DNA of 44,853 nucleotides, taken from Firmicutes bacterium UBA3553 (GTDB lineage Bacteria; Bacillota; Clostridia; Tissierellales; Sedimentibacteraceae). Shown here piece after piece: positions 7,586 through 15,285 of the stretch; within the stretch, counting starts at the first letter, position 1, and every line of letters begins with the position of its first letter. Position numbers and translations under genes: made by a program. The notes below the pieces were generated by a model, which made no database searches, had not been told where the DNA came from, and saw only the letters and a program-made list of their open reading frames with translations. The stretch is from NCBI GenBank assembly GCA_002381185.1, contig DFOA01000023.1:1-44853 (forward strand), written 5' to 3'.

Positions 7586-8410
7586 ATGAAGACAAAAAAA
7601 GTATTATTAATTTTAGCGGCATTATTAATCATAGCTGCACTTACGGCTTGCGGAAACTCAAGCACAGATAAAAAAGAAGAAACAACAGTAAAAGTAGGAG
7701 TGGTTGGTGAATCAAACGAAATGTGGGTTCCGGTAATTGAAGAAATGGCAAAAGAGGGAATTAATATAGAATTAATCAGTTTCACGGACTATGCAACACC
7801 AAATAAAGCATTGGCAAATGGAGACACCGATTTGAATGCATTCCAGCACTACGCATATTTAAACAGCGAGATAGAAAATTATGGATATAAGATTACATCA
7901 ATAGGCGATACCTTTATTTCTGCTATGAACATTTACTCTGATAAAGTATCCGATGTAAGTGAAATAGGTGAAGGGGCAAAAATTGCGGTACCTAATGATG
8001 CAACCAATGAAGGACGTGCACTTAAGATAATAGAGGCTGCAGGGCTTATTGAAATAGACGCAGATGCAGGAGACAGCCCGGAAGTAGCGGATATTACTTC
8101 CAATCCGTTAAACCTGGAATTTGTTGAGGTGGATGCAGGAAATGTATACGCACTTCTTCCGGACGTTGCAGCAGCAGTTATTAACTGCAACTACGCTTTG
8201 GATAACGGGTTGAATCCGGGAGAAGATTCCATATTCCAGGATGATGTTAGCTACTATGAAGGAAAAAGCTATATCAATCTGATTGCAGCAAGAACTGAAG
8301 ATGCTGATAATAAGGTTTTTTCCAGAATTGTTGAAGCATACCAGTCAGAAGCGGTAAAGGAAATATATGCAGGCACCTTTAAAGGAGCGTATGTTCCGGC
8401 ATGGAAATAA
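7586..8410 (+). CDS. metQ: Methionine-binding lipoprotein MetQ (NlpA family)
   Basis: A 274-residue lipoprotein: signal peptide with lipobox LTAC (Cys at residue 22), then an NlpA/MetQ binding domain with the family features NDATNEGRALKIIEAAGLI (about residues 138-156) and the YALDNGLNPGEDSIF stretch. It captures methionine (L or D, and in some homologs derivatives) outside the membrane and delivers it to MetNI. RBS AGAGGAG upstream. Ends 24 bases before the aminotransferase start. Specificity for methionine is by family; NlpA homologs bind other amino acids too, but the leader peptide and NIL domain agree with methionine. Confidence 0.93.
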   Translation: MKTKKVLLILAALLIIAALTACGNSSTDKKEETTVKVGVVGESNEMWVPVIEEMAKEGINIELISFTDYATPNKALANGDTDLNAFQHYAYLNSEIENYGYKITSIGDTFISAMNIYSDKVSDVSEIGEGAKIAVPNDATNEGRALKIIEAAGLIEIDADAGDSPEVADITSNPLNLEFVEVDAGNVYALLPDVAAAVINCNYALDNGLNPGEDSIFQDDVSYYEGKSYINLIAARTEDADNKVFSRIVEAYQSEAVKEIYAGTFKGAYVPAWK

Positions 8411-8434
8411 ATGTACAAGAAATGGGGAATAAGC

Positions 8435-9601
8435 ATGAAGGAATTAAGTAAACGCACGGCAATTTTCACAGATTCGGTCATCCGCAGGATGACCAGAATT
8501 TCGAATGAATATAATGCAATAAATCTGTCACAAGGTTATCCAGATTTTGAACCGCCGGTGGAGATTACACAAAGGCTGGCACAGGTAGCATGGGAAGGCC
8601 CACATCAATATGCAACTACATGGGGAGCGCAAAATTTTCGGGAAGCTCTTGCCAGGAAACATGAACGTTTTTCCGGAATGGAGGTAAATCCCGATAAGGA
8701 AGTCGTAGTGACCTGCGGAAGCACAGAAGCAATGATAGCGGCGATGATGGCAGTAACTAACCCTGGAGATAAGGTAATAATATTTTCACCATTTTATGAA
8801 AACTATGGTGCAGACACTATTCTTTCAGGAGCGGAGCCGATTTACGTTCCATTAAATCCACCTAACTTTGATTTTGATGCAAATGTCCTGGAGGATTCGT
8901 TCAGGCAGGGAGTAAAGGCATTGATTTTGTGTAATCCTTCGAATCCCTGCGGGAAAGTATTTACTAAGGACGAATTGCAGATAATAGCGGATTTGGCCGT
9001 TAAATATGATGCTTATGTGATTACGGATGAGGTGTACGAACATATAATTTACGCACCTTATCAGCATACTTATTTAGCTTCCCTTCCCGGAATGAGGGAA
9101 AGAACAATTGAATGCAGCTCACTGTCTAAAACATATTCAATTACCGGATGGCGTTTGGGATATGTAATCGCTGATGAAAGAATTATAGACAGAGTTAAGA
9201 AAGTCCATGACTTTTTAACAGTCGGTGCTGCAGCACCCCTTATGGAGGCAGCCGTCGTAGGTTTGAATTTTAAAGATGGATATTATTTGGAATTACATAG
9301 ACATTATACACATATGAAAAATTTATTTTTAAACGGATTAAATCAGATTGGGCTTACCTACACAGAACCGCAGGGAGCTTATTACGTCTTAGTAAATATA
9401 AGTGAATTTCATTGCAATAATGATTTGGAATTTTGTGAGTGGCTGGCAAGAGAAGTTGGAGTAGGAGCGGTCCCTGGCTCCAGCTTCTTTAAAAACAATG
9501 TAAATAAATTTATACGGTTCCATTTTGCAAAAAAAGATGAAACATTAAATATGGCGCTAGAAAGATTATCCCATATATATTTCAAGGCAAAAAAGCTATA
9601 A
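8435..9601 (+). CDS. Class I/II aminotransferase, methionine aminotransferase-like
   Basis: A 388-residue PLP enzyme of fold type I. The ATG at 8435, with GGGGAA just upstream, is preferred to an ATG at 8411 that has no ribosome binding site. Motifs: INLSQGYPDFEPP near the N-terminus, NPSNPCGK, DEVYEHIIY, and the PLP lysine in SSLSKTYSITGWRLGY. The ending RFHFAKKDETL and the overall pattern resemble E. coli YbdL (methionine-preferring, also Phe/His) and kynurenine aminotransferases. In this operon the expected reaction is 4-methylthio-2-oxobutanoate to and from methionine. Last gene of the unit; a hairpin repeat downstream (9727-9813) may terminate it. Confidence 0.85.
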   Translation: MKELSKRTAIFTDSVIRRMTRISNEYNAINLSQGYPDFEPPVEITQRLAQVAWEGPHQYATTWGAQNFREALARKHERFSGMEVNPDKEVVVTCGSTEAMIAAMMAVTNPGDKVIIFSPFYENYGADTILSGAEPIYVPLNPPNFDFDANVLEDSFRQGVKALILCNPSNPCGKVFTKDELQIIADLAVKYDAYVITDEVYEHIIYAPYQHTYLASLPGMRERTIECSSLSKTYSITGWRLGYVIADERIIDRVKKVHDFLTVGAAAPLMEAAVVGLNFKDGYYLELHRHYTHMKNLFLNGLNQIGLTYTEPQGAYYVLVNISEFHCNNDLEFCEWLAREVGVGAVPGSSFFKNNVNKFIRFHFAKKDETLNMALERLSHIYFKAKKL

Positions 9602-9726
9602 GTATAATAACATTTGCAACACTCCGTAAAGGGGAGGGAAAAGTATCAAGCCAGTTACATGGTTTAAAATGCTGTTAACAGTTGTAAAATAGCTAAGTAT
9701 TTATAGCTGCCTGGAACCGCTTGCCA

Positions 9727-9813
9727 AGAAATAAAATAACTTTTCTGTCAAGAGACTATTTCATAAATTCAAAATGAAACAGTCTCTTATATTTTTGAAG
9801 TCTGATGATAAGT
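9727..9813 (+). repeat. 87-bp dispersed repeat, copy 1, with hairpin
   Basis: Nearly the same 87 bp occurs at 16496-16582 in the same orientation, with 8 differences by hand count. The core AAGAGACTATTTCAT (9749-9763) pairs with ATGAAACAGTCTCTT (9773-9787), one mismatch, and is followed by ATATTTTTG, so it can act as a terminator for the met operon. The remainder of 9602-9920 holds small dyads (CTGTTAACAG near 9672) and the activator promoter. Confidence 0.85.
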
Positions 9814-9867
9814 ATACTTTCTGTTCCAGTAAAATAATGCATTAATGTTTTTAAAGAAACATTTTTA

Positions 9868-9876
9868 TGATATACT
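9868..9876 (+). promoter_or_regulatory. Extended -10 promoter of the sigma-54 activator gene
   Basis: TGATATACT has the TGn-TATACT form of an extended -10. No clear -35 is needed for this class. It lies about 45 bases before the ATG at 9921. Confidence 0.5.
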
Positions 9877-9920
9877 ATAAATGATTTATGCAAATAAAAA
9901 ACATGTTGTAGGTGAAAGAG

Positions 9921-11306
9921 ATGCCTGAATTTAAATTAGATGATGAAGTTTATAAATTAATTGTAGAGCAGCTAGACGGTGCAGTTATCACTGATAAAGA
10001 TGGACGATATGTTTATGTGACAAAATCGTGGGAAGAATACTTTGGAATAAGGTTGGAAGAAGTTATAGGAAAATACGTTAGAGATGTTGTTCCAACTACG
10101 AGAATTCATGAAGCCTTAGAAACTAAACGTCCTATAATAGGCTATCCCATACCTCTTAAAGCCAGAGAAAATCATCAAAGTTTCTGTAATTATATACCTA
10201 TTATTAAAAACGATAATGTTGTTGCAGGGCTTATACATATTATTTTTAATAATGAGAAAAAAGCCGTTGAATTTGCTAAAATGCTTAATAAAATGAGCGA
10301 CGAGTTAAATTACTATCAACAAGAATTAAGAAATTTAAGAAAATCAAAGTATAGCATTGATGATATTATCGGTGAAAGCGATTCTATTAATAATCTTAGA
10401 AAACAAATCAGACGTGCTGCAAATTCAACTTCAAATGTATTAATTGAAGGTGAGACAGGAGTAGGTAAAGAATTAGTTGCTCATTCAATTCATGATTTGA
10501 GCAACAGATCAATAAAACCCTTAATTAAAGTAAATTGTGCAGCAATTCCTTCAGAATTATTTGAGTCCGAACTTTTTGGCTATGAGTATGGTGCTTTTAC
10601 AGGAGCTAAAAAAGAAGGAAAGCAGGGAAAGTTTGAATTGGCTAATAGAGGAAGTTTATTTTTGGATGAAATAAATCAATTATCAGCAGTTGCACAGCCT
10701 AAGCTTTTGCGTGTTCTGCAAGAGAAGGAAATTGAAAAGGTTGGAGGCAAGGGAAGTATACCCATAGATGTCCGTCTTATAGTTGCAACCAATACATCAC
10801 TGGAAAAAATGATAAAGGAAAGAAAGTTCCGAGATGATTTGTATTATAGATTAAATGTTATCAGTATAAGAATTCCCTCCTTAAGAGAAAGAAAAGAAGA
10901 TATTCCCTTGTTAGTCAATAATATTATTGATAAGATTAATTTTCAATTAGGGTTGAACATCACAGGAATTGAATCACAGGTATTGGATAAGTTTATGGAA
11001 TATGACTGGCCGGGCAACATCAGGGAGCTGCAGAATGTCATTGAACGCGGAATGAATATAGCCTTAACAGGAAACTTGACTTGGAATCATTTTGAGGAAT
11101 ATTTCCAAAATAAATTGCTAAGGTTTGTATCGTATATTAGCAATAAGGACATTTTACCGCTTAAGAAAGCAAAGGGTGAGATAGAAAAAGATATTATTAT
11201 TGAATGCCTTAGGAAAAATAATAATAATAAGGCTCAATCCGCTAAAGAATTAGGAATATCAAGAACTTTACTTTATAGGAAATTGAGACTATACAATATA
11301 ATGTAA
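9921..11306 (+). CDS. PAS-domain sigma-54-dependent transcriptional activator
   Basis: A 461-residue enhancer-binding protein. An N-terminal PAS domain (about residues 10-110) presumably senses a metabolite; a short coiled coil follows (about 115-145). The AAA+ core (about 150-385) has Walker A GETGVGKE, the sigma-54 contact loop GAFTGA, Walker B GSLFLDEIN and arginine fingers in FRDDLYYRLNVISIRIPSLRER. The C-terminal Fis-type helix-turn-helix is NKAQSAKELGISRTLLYRKL. ATG 9921 is chosen over GTG 9912 because AGGTGA precedes it at the right distance. The next operon carries a sigma-54 promoter and tandem palindromes, so this is its activator. Confidence 0.93.
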   Translation: MPEFKLDDEVYKLIVEQLDGAVITDKDGRYVYVTKSWEEYFGIRLEEVIGKYVRDVVPTTRIHEALETKRPIIGYPIPLKARENHQSFCNYIPIIKNDNVVAGLIHIIFNNEKKAVEFAKMLNKMSDELNYYQQELRNLRKSKYSIDDIIGESDSINNLRKQIRRAANSTSNVLIEGETGVGKELVAHSIHDLSNRSIKPLIKVNCAAIPSELFESELFGYEYGAFTGAKKEGKQGKFELANRGSLFLDEINQLSAVAQPKLLRVLQEKEIEKVGGKGSIPIDVRLIVATNTSLEKMIKERKFRDDLYYRLNVISIRIPSLRERKEDIPLLVNNIIDKINFQLGLNITGIESQVLDKFMEYDWPGNIRELQNVIERGMNIALTGNLTWNHFEEYFQNKLLRFVSYISNKDILPLKKAKGEIEKDIIIECLRKNNNNKAQSAKELGISRTLLYRKLRLYNIM

Positions 11307-11334
11307 ACTTATGTTTGCGTAAACTAAAGTTTAC
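11303..11334 (+). promoter_or_regulatory. Two tandem upstream activator sites
   Basis: Two abutting 16-bp palindromes: GTAAAC-TTAT-GTTTGC (11303-11318) and GTAAAC-TAAA-GTTTAC (11319-11334, perfect). The first overlaps the stop codon of the activator gene. Position 200-240 bp upstream of the sigma-54 promoter suits an enhancer. Confidence 0.75.
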
Positions 11335-11391
11335 ACTTTATCAAGAGATCTATTAAATTTAAATAAAAATGAAAAATTAAAGCCAAAAAGT

Positions 11392-11407
11392 GTGAACTTT
11401 TGTTTAC
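11392..11407 (+). promoter_or_regulatory. Third upstream activator site
   Basis: GTGAAC-TTTT-GTTTAC has the same 6-4-6 design as the two sites upstream, with one change in the left arm, and lies about 125-140 bp before the -24 element. Confidence 0.7.
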
Positions 11408-11421
11408 AGGTTGATGATTGA

Positions 11422-11458
11422 AAGCTGAGTACAGATAACATTCTAACTCAGCTTTTTT
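11422..11458 (+). terminator. Terminator of the activator gene
   Basis: AAGCTGAGT (11422-11430) pairs with ACTCAGCTT (11446-11454), followed by a T run to 11458. It separates the activator transcript from the sigma-54 operon. Confidence 0.85.
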
Positions 11459-11528
11459 ATTTTTATAAGTATTGAGATTTAAAGAAAAAAACAATTTTTT
11501 GCAATTTAAAAATATGTTAGTTAACTTT

Positions 11529-11545
11529 TTGGCATTGTTTTTGCT
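11529..11545 (+). promoter_or_regulatory. Sigma-54 (-24/-12) promoter
   Basis: TTGGCATTGTTTTTGCT matches the sigma-54 consensus TTGGCA-N6-TTGCT. GG (11531-11532) and GC (11543-11544) are separated by exactly 10 bp as required. The predicted RNA start is near 11556, and the first gene of the operon starts at 11589. Confidence 0.88.
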
Positions 11546-11588
11546 CTTATTATATTGTATTGAAATCATAATATATCAGGAGGCAGAA

Positions 11589-12359
11589 ATGAAAATTGTA
11601 GATTTAAGTATTACATTAGAAAACGGATTACCTAGTGATCCACCGGCACAAATTCCTTTTATTGAGTACAGAAATCATAAGGATACCGCAGAGGAAATGT
11701 CAACATATTTTGGAAATGCCACAGTAGATGATTTACCAGAAGGTAATGGGTGGGCAATTGAATTTATAAAATTATCAACTCATACAGGTACACATATTGA
11801 TGCACCTTATCATTACTATCCAACTATGAACGGCGGCGAAAGAGCATGGACTATTGATGAAGTACCATTAGATTGGTTTTACGGACCTGCAGTTGTAGTA
11901 GACTTCAGGGATAAGGAAGATGGTTATAAAGTAGAAGTTAAAGATTTTGAAGAGTATTTTAAAAAGATTAATTATATTTTACAACCTGGTGATATTGTTT
12001 TAGTAAATACAGGTGCAAGTAAGGATTGGGGTACCGCAAAATATTTAACATCCGGCTGCGGTATGTCTAAGGAAGCTACGCTTTGGTTAATTGAACAAGG
12101 TGTCAGGGTTGTAGGTACTGACGCATGGAGCTGGGATAGACCTCTTCCTTTTATTGGGAAAGAATTTAATGAAACGCATCATAAAGAAATAATTTGGGAG
12201 GCTCATAGAGCTGGTGCTGAAAAAGCTTATTGCCATATTGAAAAGCTAACTAATTTAGAATCTCTTCCTGTAATTGGAAGTAAGTTTTTCTGTTTCCCAT
12301 TTAAAATCAAGGCTGCCAGTGCAGGCTGGATTCGTGCTGTTGCTTTTGTAGAAGATTAA
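11589..12359 (+). CDS. Cyclase family metal-dependent hydrolase
   Basis: A 256-residue protein of the cyclase / kynurenine-formamidase-like family. The metal-binding motif HTGTHIDAPYHY is intact (about residues 73-84), with downstream acidic and His residues (TDAWSWDRP, NETHHKE). Members hydrolyse amide, formamide or cyclic bonds (kynurenine formamidase, isatin hydrolase) with Zn or Mn. ATG 11589 is selected because AGGAGG (11578-11583) precedes it; a longer reading from 11472 would start upstream of the sigma-54 promoter and cannot be right. First gene of the sigma-54 operon, so it probably opens or activates the imported substrate. Substrate not identifiable. Confidence 0.85.
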   Translation: MKIVDLSITLENGLPSDPPAQIPFIEYRNHKDTAEEMSTYFGNATVDDLPEGNGWAIEFIKLSTHTGTHIDAPYHYYPTMNGGERAWTIDEVPLDWFYGPAVVVDFRDKEDGYKVEVKDFEEYFKKINYILQPGDIVLVNTGASKDWGTAKYLTSGCGMSKEATLWLIEQGVRVVGTDAWSWDRPLPFIGKEFNETHHKEIIWEAHRAGAEKAYCHIEKLTNLESLPVIGSKFFCFPFKIKAASAGWIRAVAFVED

Positions 12360-12407
12360 TTTTGCTTTTAATAAATAAAAAATCTTAAAAATAAAAGGAG
12401 ATAAGAA

Positions 12408-14387
12408 ATGGTCAATGTGATTTTTGCTGTTTATACTGTAATATTTGTTGCACTATTAATTGGCGCCGGTTTTGTAGCCAAAAAGTGGGTATCAGACTCG
12501 GATGACTTTATATTAGCCGGAAGAGAAATAGGCACTACAATTAATACATTAGGTGTTGTTGCCATAGGTTTTGCCGGAACAAGTATAACTTTAGCACCCG
12601 GTTTTTCCGTATTATATGGAGTAAAGGGAGGTATTGTGTGGGGTGTAATATATTCTATAGCCGGACTAATGGTATATGCTAATATATTTTCTAATTTTAT
12701 TAGGAGATCCGGAGCGCAGACACTTCCTGAGTATTTTGAGACAAGATATAATGGCAAGGTACGCGGACTTATAGCAATTACTTCAGTAATAGGAATGTGT
12801 GGTATTCTTGCAAACAATGTAGTTTCACTATCATCAATAGTGTCAGGATATACCGGGTGGTCAATTCCGATAATTACAGGTGCTGCATTTTTAGTAATTT
12901 TAATTTTTGCTACTATGAGTGGTATGTGGGCAACTACAATAACTGACTTTATTCAGGTTTCTATAGGTACAATAGCAGTTCCGGTTTTCTTAGGAATTTT
13001 GGTGAATAAATATGGCGGATTTGAATTTTTTGAAGGCTGGAAAGGCGGAAATTGGTTAAATACAGGTTTAGCCGGGGCTACTATGCCTATGTACACTTTT
13101 AAATATCCTAGTGCACTGACATTTGTAATCTTATTTGGTACGGCGTTAGTTTGGGGTAATAACTATTATTGGATTAAGATGGCTTCTTGTAGAAATGAGA
13201 GTGTTGCTAAAAAGTCTTATACTATTGGTTCAATTTATTTAATCGTTGTATTTATGATTCCATTATCACTAATTGGAATTTATGCGGGAACTGTAATGCC
13301 TGAAGTATTTGCATTAGCTGGAGGAACTGTAGCTCATACAGCAGCTTACGGTGTTATTGCAAAAGTAATACCGCCGGCACTTGGGTCGTTATTTATAGTT
13401 GGAGCTTGTGCTGCAGCATTATCCACAGCATCTACATCAGCAATGGGTGCTACATCTACAGCTACTCGTGATATTTATAAAAGAATGATTAATAAAGATG
13501 CTACCCCAGCTGCTACACTAAAAGCAAGTAAAGTTTCAATGGCATTAATCATTGTTGCAACATGGGTAATGACATTCTTCCCTGGTGGACCAACTTACTT
13601 ATTTGCCTTTGCGAATGCCTGGTTAACTCCACCGGCAGTACTTCTTTTATTAGGAGCATTCTGGCCCAGATTTAATGCCAAAGGTGCATACTGGGGAGTA
13701 CTTTCAGGAATGGTTACTATGGTGGCTTTGACAGTACTAGAATTAACTAAAACATTTGTTATCGGTCAATGGACACATATGGCTATAGTAGGATTCTTAG
13801 TATCTTTAATTGTTGGTGTTTGTGCATCGCTTACTGCTCCGGCAAGTTATTATGGAAAGACTGATTGGGATATTAAAGCAGGCAAAAACAATAGAGTAAA
13901 TGTTAAACTTGATGAATTTGACTTAAAAGTATTAACTATGATTAGAAATGGACATCAATATTTAGCTGATATAAGTGATGGGCTTAGCGTTGATGCTAAA
14001 GTTTCCAATTTATCTATAGAAAAATTAGATCAAGGCGGCTATATAGAAAGGGCAGGCCTTAAAGGCAGCAAGTTTTTTACGTTCAATATTACTGAAAAAT
14101 CTAATGAAGTGTTACCGAAATTAAATGAAGTTGAAGGTAGACTTATGGAAGACTACTTAAACTCAAAATATTTGAAATTTATTGAAATGGCTAAAAACAA
14201 CCCTGAAAAAATCGGTTTGTTTGCTAAAGAATTTAAAATGGGTTCATTGCAAATGTCTAGCATGATTTCACATTTAACTAGAAGAGGATATATAAAAGAA
14301 AAAGGAATGTTTAAAAGACAGGTTGAAATAACTGACAAAGGAAATTTAATATTACAAAAATATGCTTCATTGGGAGGTAAGGCTTAA
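12408..14387 (+). CDS. Sodium:solute symporter fused to two C-terminal winged-helix-like domains
   Basis: A 659-residue protein. Residues 1-475 are a typical sodium/solute symporter (SSS, LeuT fold) with about 13 membrane segments, the entry motif DDFILAGREIG and the core AAALSTASTSAMGATSTATRDIY (broken here after TSTA in family terms). The last 160 residues are unusual: 501-571 (LDEFDLKVLTMIRNG to SKFFTFNITEKS) and 583-652 (YLKFIEMAKNNPEK to RQVEITDKGNLIL) each have the helix-helix-helix-wing pattern of MarR-like regulators. Most symporters end near residue 500. It presumably imports the substrate of the operon; the tail could sense, regulate or bind DNA near the membrane. Start has AAAGGAGAT before it; it overlaps the next gene by one base (TAATG). 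Confidence 0.85.
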   Translation: MVNVIFAVYTVIFVALLIGAGFVAKKWVSDSDDFILAGREIGTTINTLGVVAIGFAGTSITLAPGFSVLYGVKGGIVWGVIYSIAGLMVYANIFSNFIRRSGAQTLPEYFETRYNGKVRGLIAITSVIGMCGILANNVVSLSSIVSGYTGWSIPIITGAAFLVILIFATMSGMWATTITDFIQVSIGTIAVPVFLGILVNKYGGFEFFEGWKGGNWLNTGLAGATMPMYTFKYPSALTFVILFGTALVWGNNYYWIKMASCRNESVAKKSYTIGSIYLIVVFMIPLSLIGIYAGTVMPEVFALAGGTVAHTAAYGVIAKVIPPALGSLFIVGACAAALSTASTSAMGATSTATRDIYKRMINKDATPAATLKASKVSMALIIVATWVMTFFPGGPTYLFAFANAWLTPPAVLLLLGAFWPRFNAKGAYWGVLSGMVTMVALTVLELTKTFVIGQWTHMAIVGFLVSLIVGVCASLTAPASYYGKTDWDIKAGKNNRVNVKLDEFDLKVLTMIRNGHQYLADISDGLSVDAKVSNLSIEKLDQGGYIERAGLKGSKFFTFNITEKSNEVLPKLNEVEGRLMEDYLNSKYLKFIEMAKNNPEKIGLFAKEFKMGSLQMSSMISHLTRRGYIKEKGMFKRQVEITDKGNLILQKYASLGGKA

Positions 14388-15208
14388 TGAGTAATAAAAT
14401 TATTATAACAATAGCAACAACAGGTGCATGGCCTAAGAAAGAGCAAAGTCCCCATGTACCGTTGACGCCTGCTGAAATAGCTGAAGATGTTTATAAGTGT
14501 TATAAAGCTGGTGCTTCAATAGCTCATCTTCATATGAGAGATGAAGATGGAAATGGAACAATGAGTAAAGAAAAATTTGAGGAAACAGTTGCTTTAATAA
14601 AAGAAAGATGCGACATTATTTTAAATCTTACTACCTCAGGAGATTTAAATGCTACAGATGAAACAAGACAAGAGCATTTGAAATTAATCAGACCTGATAT
14701 GGCATCTTATGATTGTGGCTCTATGAACTGGATGCATAGCAGTTTATTTATAAATCATCCCAAATTTTTAGAAGAACTTGGTATGACTATGCAGGAATAT
14801 AATGTAAAACCTGAAATTGAAATATTTGATGCAGGTATGATATATAATTCTTTGTACTATCTTAAAAAAGGAGTATTAAAAGCTCCTGTTCATTATCAAT
14901 TTGTATTGGGAGCAGCAGGGGGTATGGCAGCAACCGTGGAAAACTTAGTGTATTTGAAAAATTTAATCCCTGAAGGTTCAACATGGTCGGCATTTGGCAT
15001 AGGTAAAGGTCATGTTCCTATAATGCTGGCAGCAATTGCACTTGGAGGGCATATAAGAGTAGGATTAGAAGATAATTTATACTATGGACCCGGGGTTTTA
15101 GCAACAAATGAACAGTTAGTTACCAGAGCATCTAATTTAATAAAGGAATCGGGAAATGAGGTAGCATCGCTTGATGATGTTAGACAGATATTAGGCTTAG
15201 TTAAGTAA
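14387..15208 (+). CDS. Beta-keto acid cleavage enzyme (BKACE/Kce, DUF849)
   Basis: A 273-residue TIM-barrel enzyme of the family whose founding member cleaves 3-keto-5-aminohexanoate in lysine fermentation. BKACE enzymes react a beta-keto acid with acetyl-CoA to give acetoacetate and a new acyl-CoA. Seen: zinc ligands in HLHMRDEDG (about residues 46-54), the glycine-rich FVLGAAGGM stretch, and the catalytic Arg/Glu region IRVGLEDN (about 225-232). Translation is coupled to the symporter by TAATG with GGGAGG upstream. Which beta-keto acid is used cannot be told from the motifs alone; known substrates of the family include 3-oxoadipate-like acids, dehydrocarnitine and beta-keto amino acids. Confidence 0.9.
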   Translation: MSNKIIITIATTGAWPKKEQSPHVPLTPAEIAEDVYKCYKAGASIAHLHMRDEDGNGTMSKEKFEETVALIKERCDIILNLTTSGDLNATDETRQEHLKLIRPDMASYDCGSMNWMHSSLFINHPKFLEELGMTMQEYNVKPEIEIFDAGMIYNSLYYLKKGVLKAPVHYQFVLGAAGGMAATVENLVYLKNLIPEGSTWSAFGIGKGHVPIMLAAIALGGHIRVGLEDNLYYGPGVLATNEQLVTRASNLIKESGNEVASLDDVRQILGLVK

Positions 15209-15212
15209 AAAG

Positions 15213-15237
15213 GAAGGAGGCGTTGTCTCCTTCTTTT
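15213..15237 (+). terminator. Weak hairpin between BKACE and thiolase genes
   Basis: GAAGGAG (15213-15219) pairs with CTCCTTC (15227-15233), followed by TTTTC. It may reduce read-through into the thiolase gene or stabilise the upstream mRNA. Confidence 0.4.
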
Positions 15238-15285
15238 CAGTAAGAAAGTTTATATAAAATGTTAATTTTATTTTGGGAGGAATAT

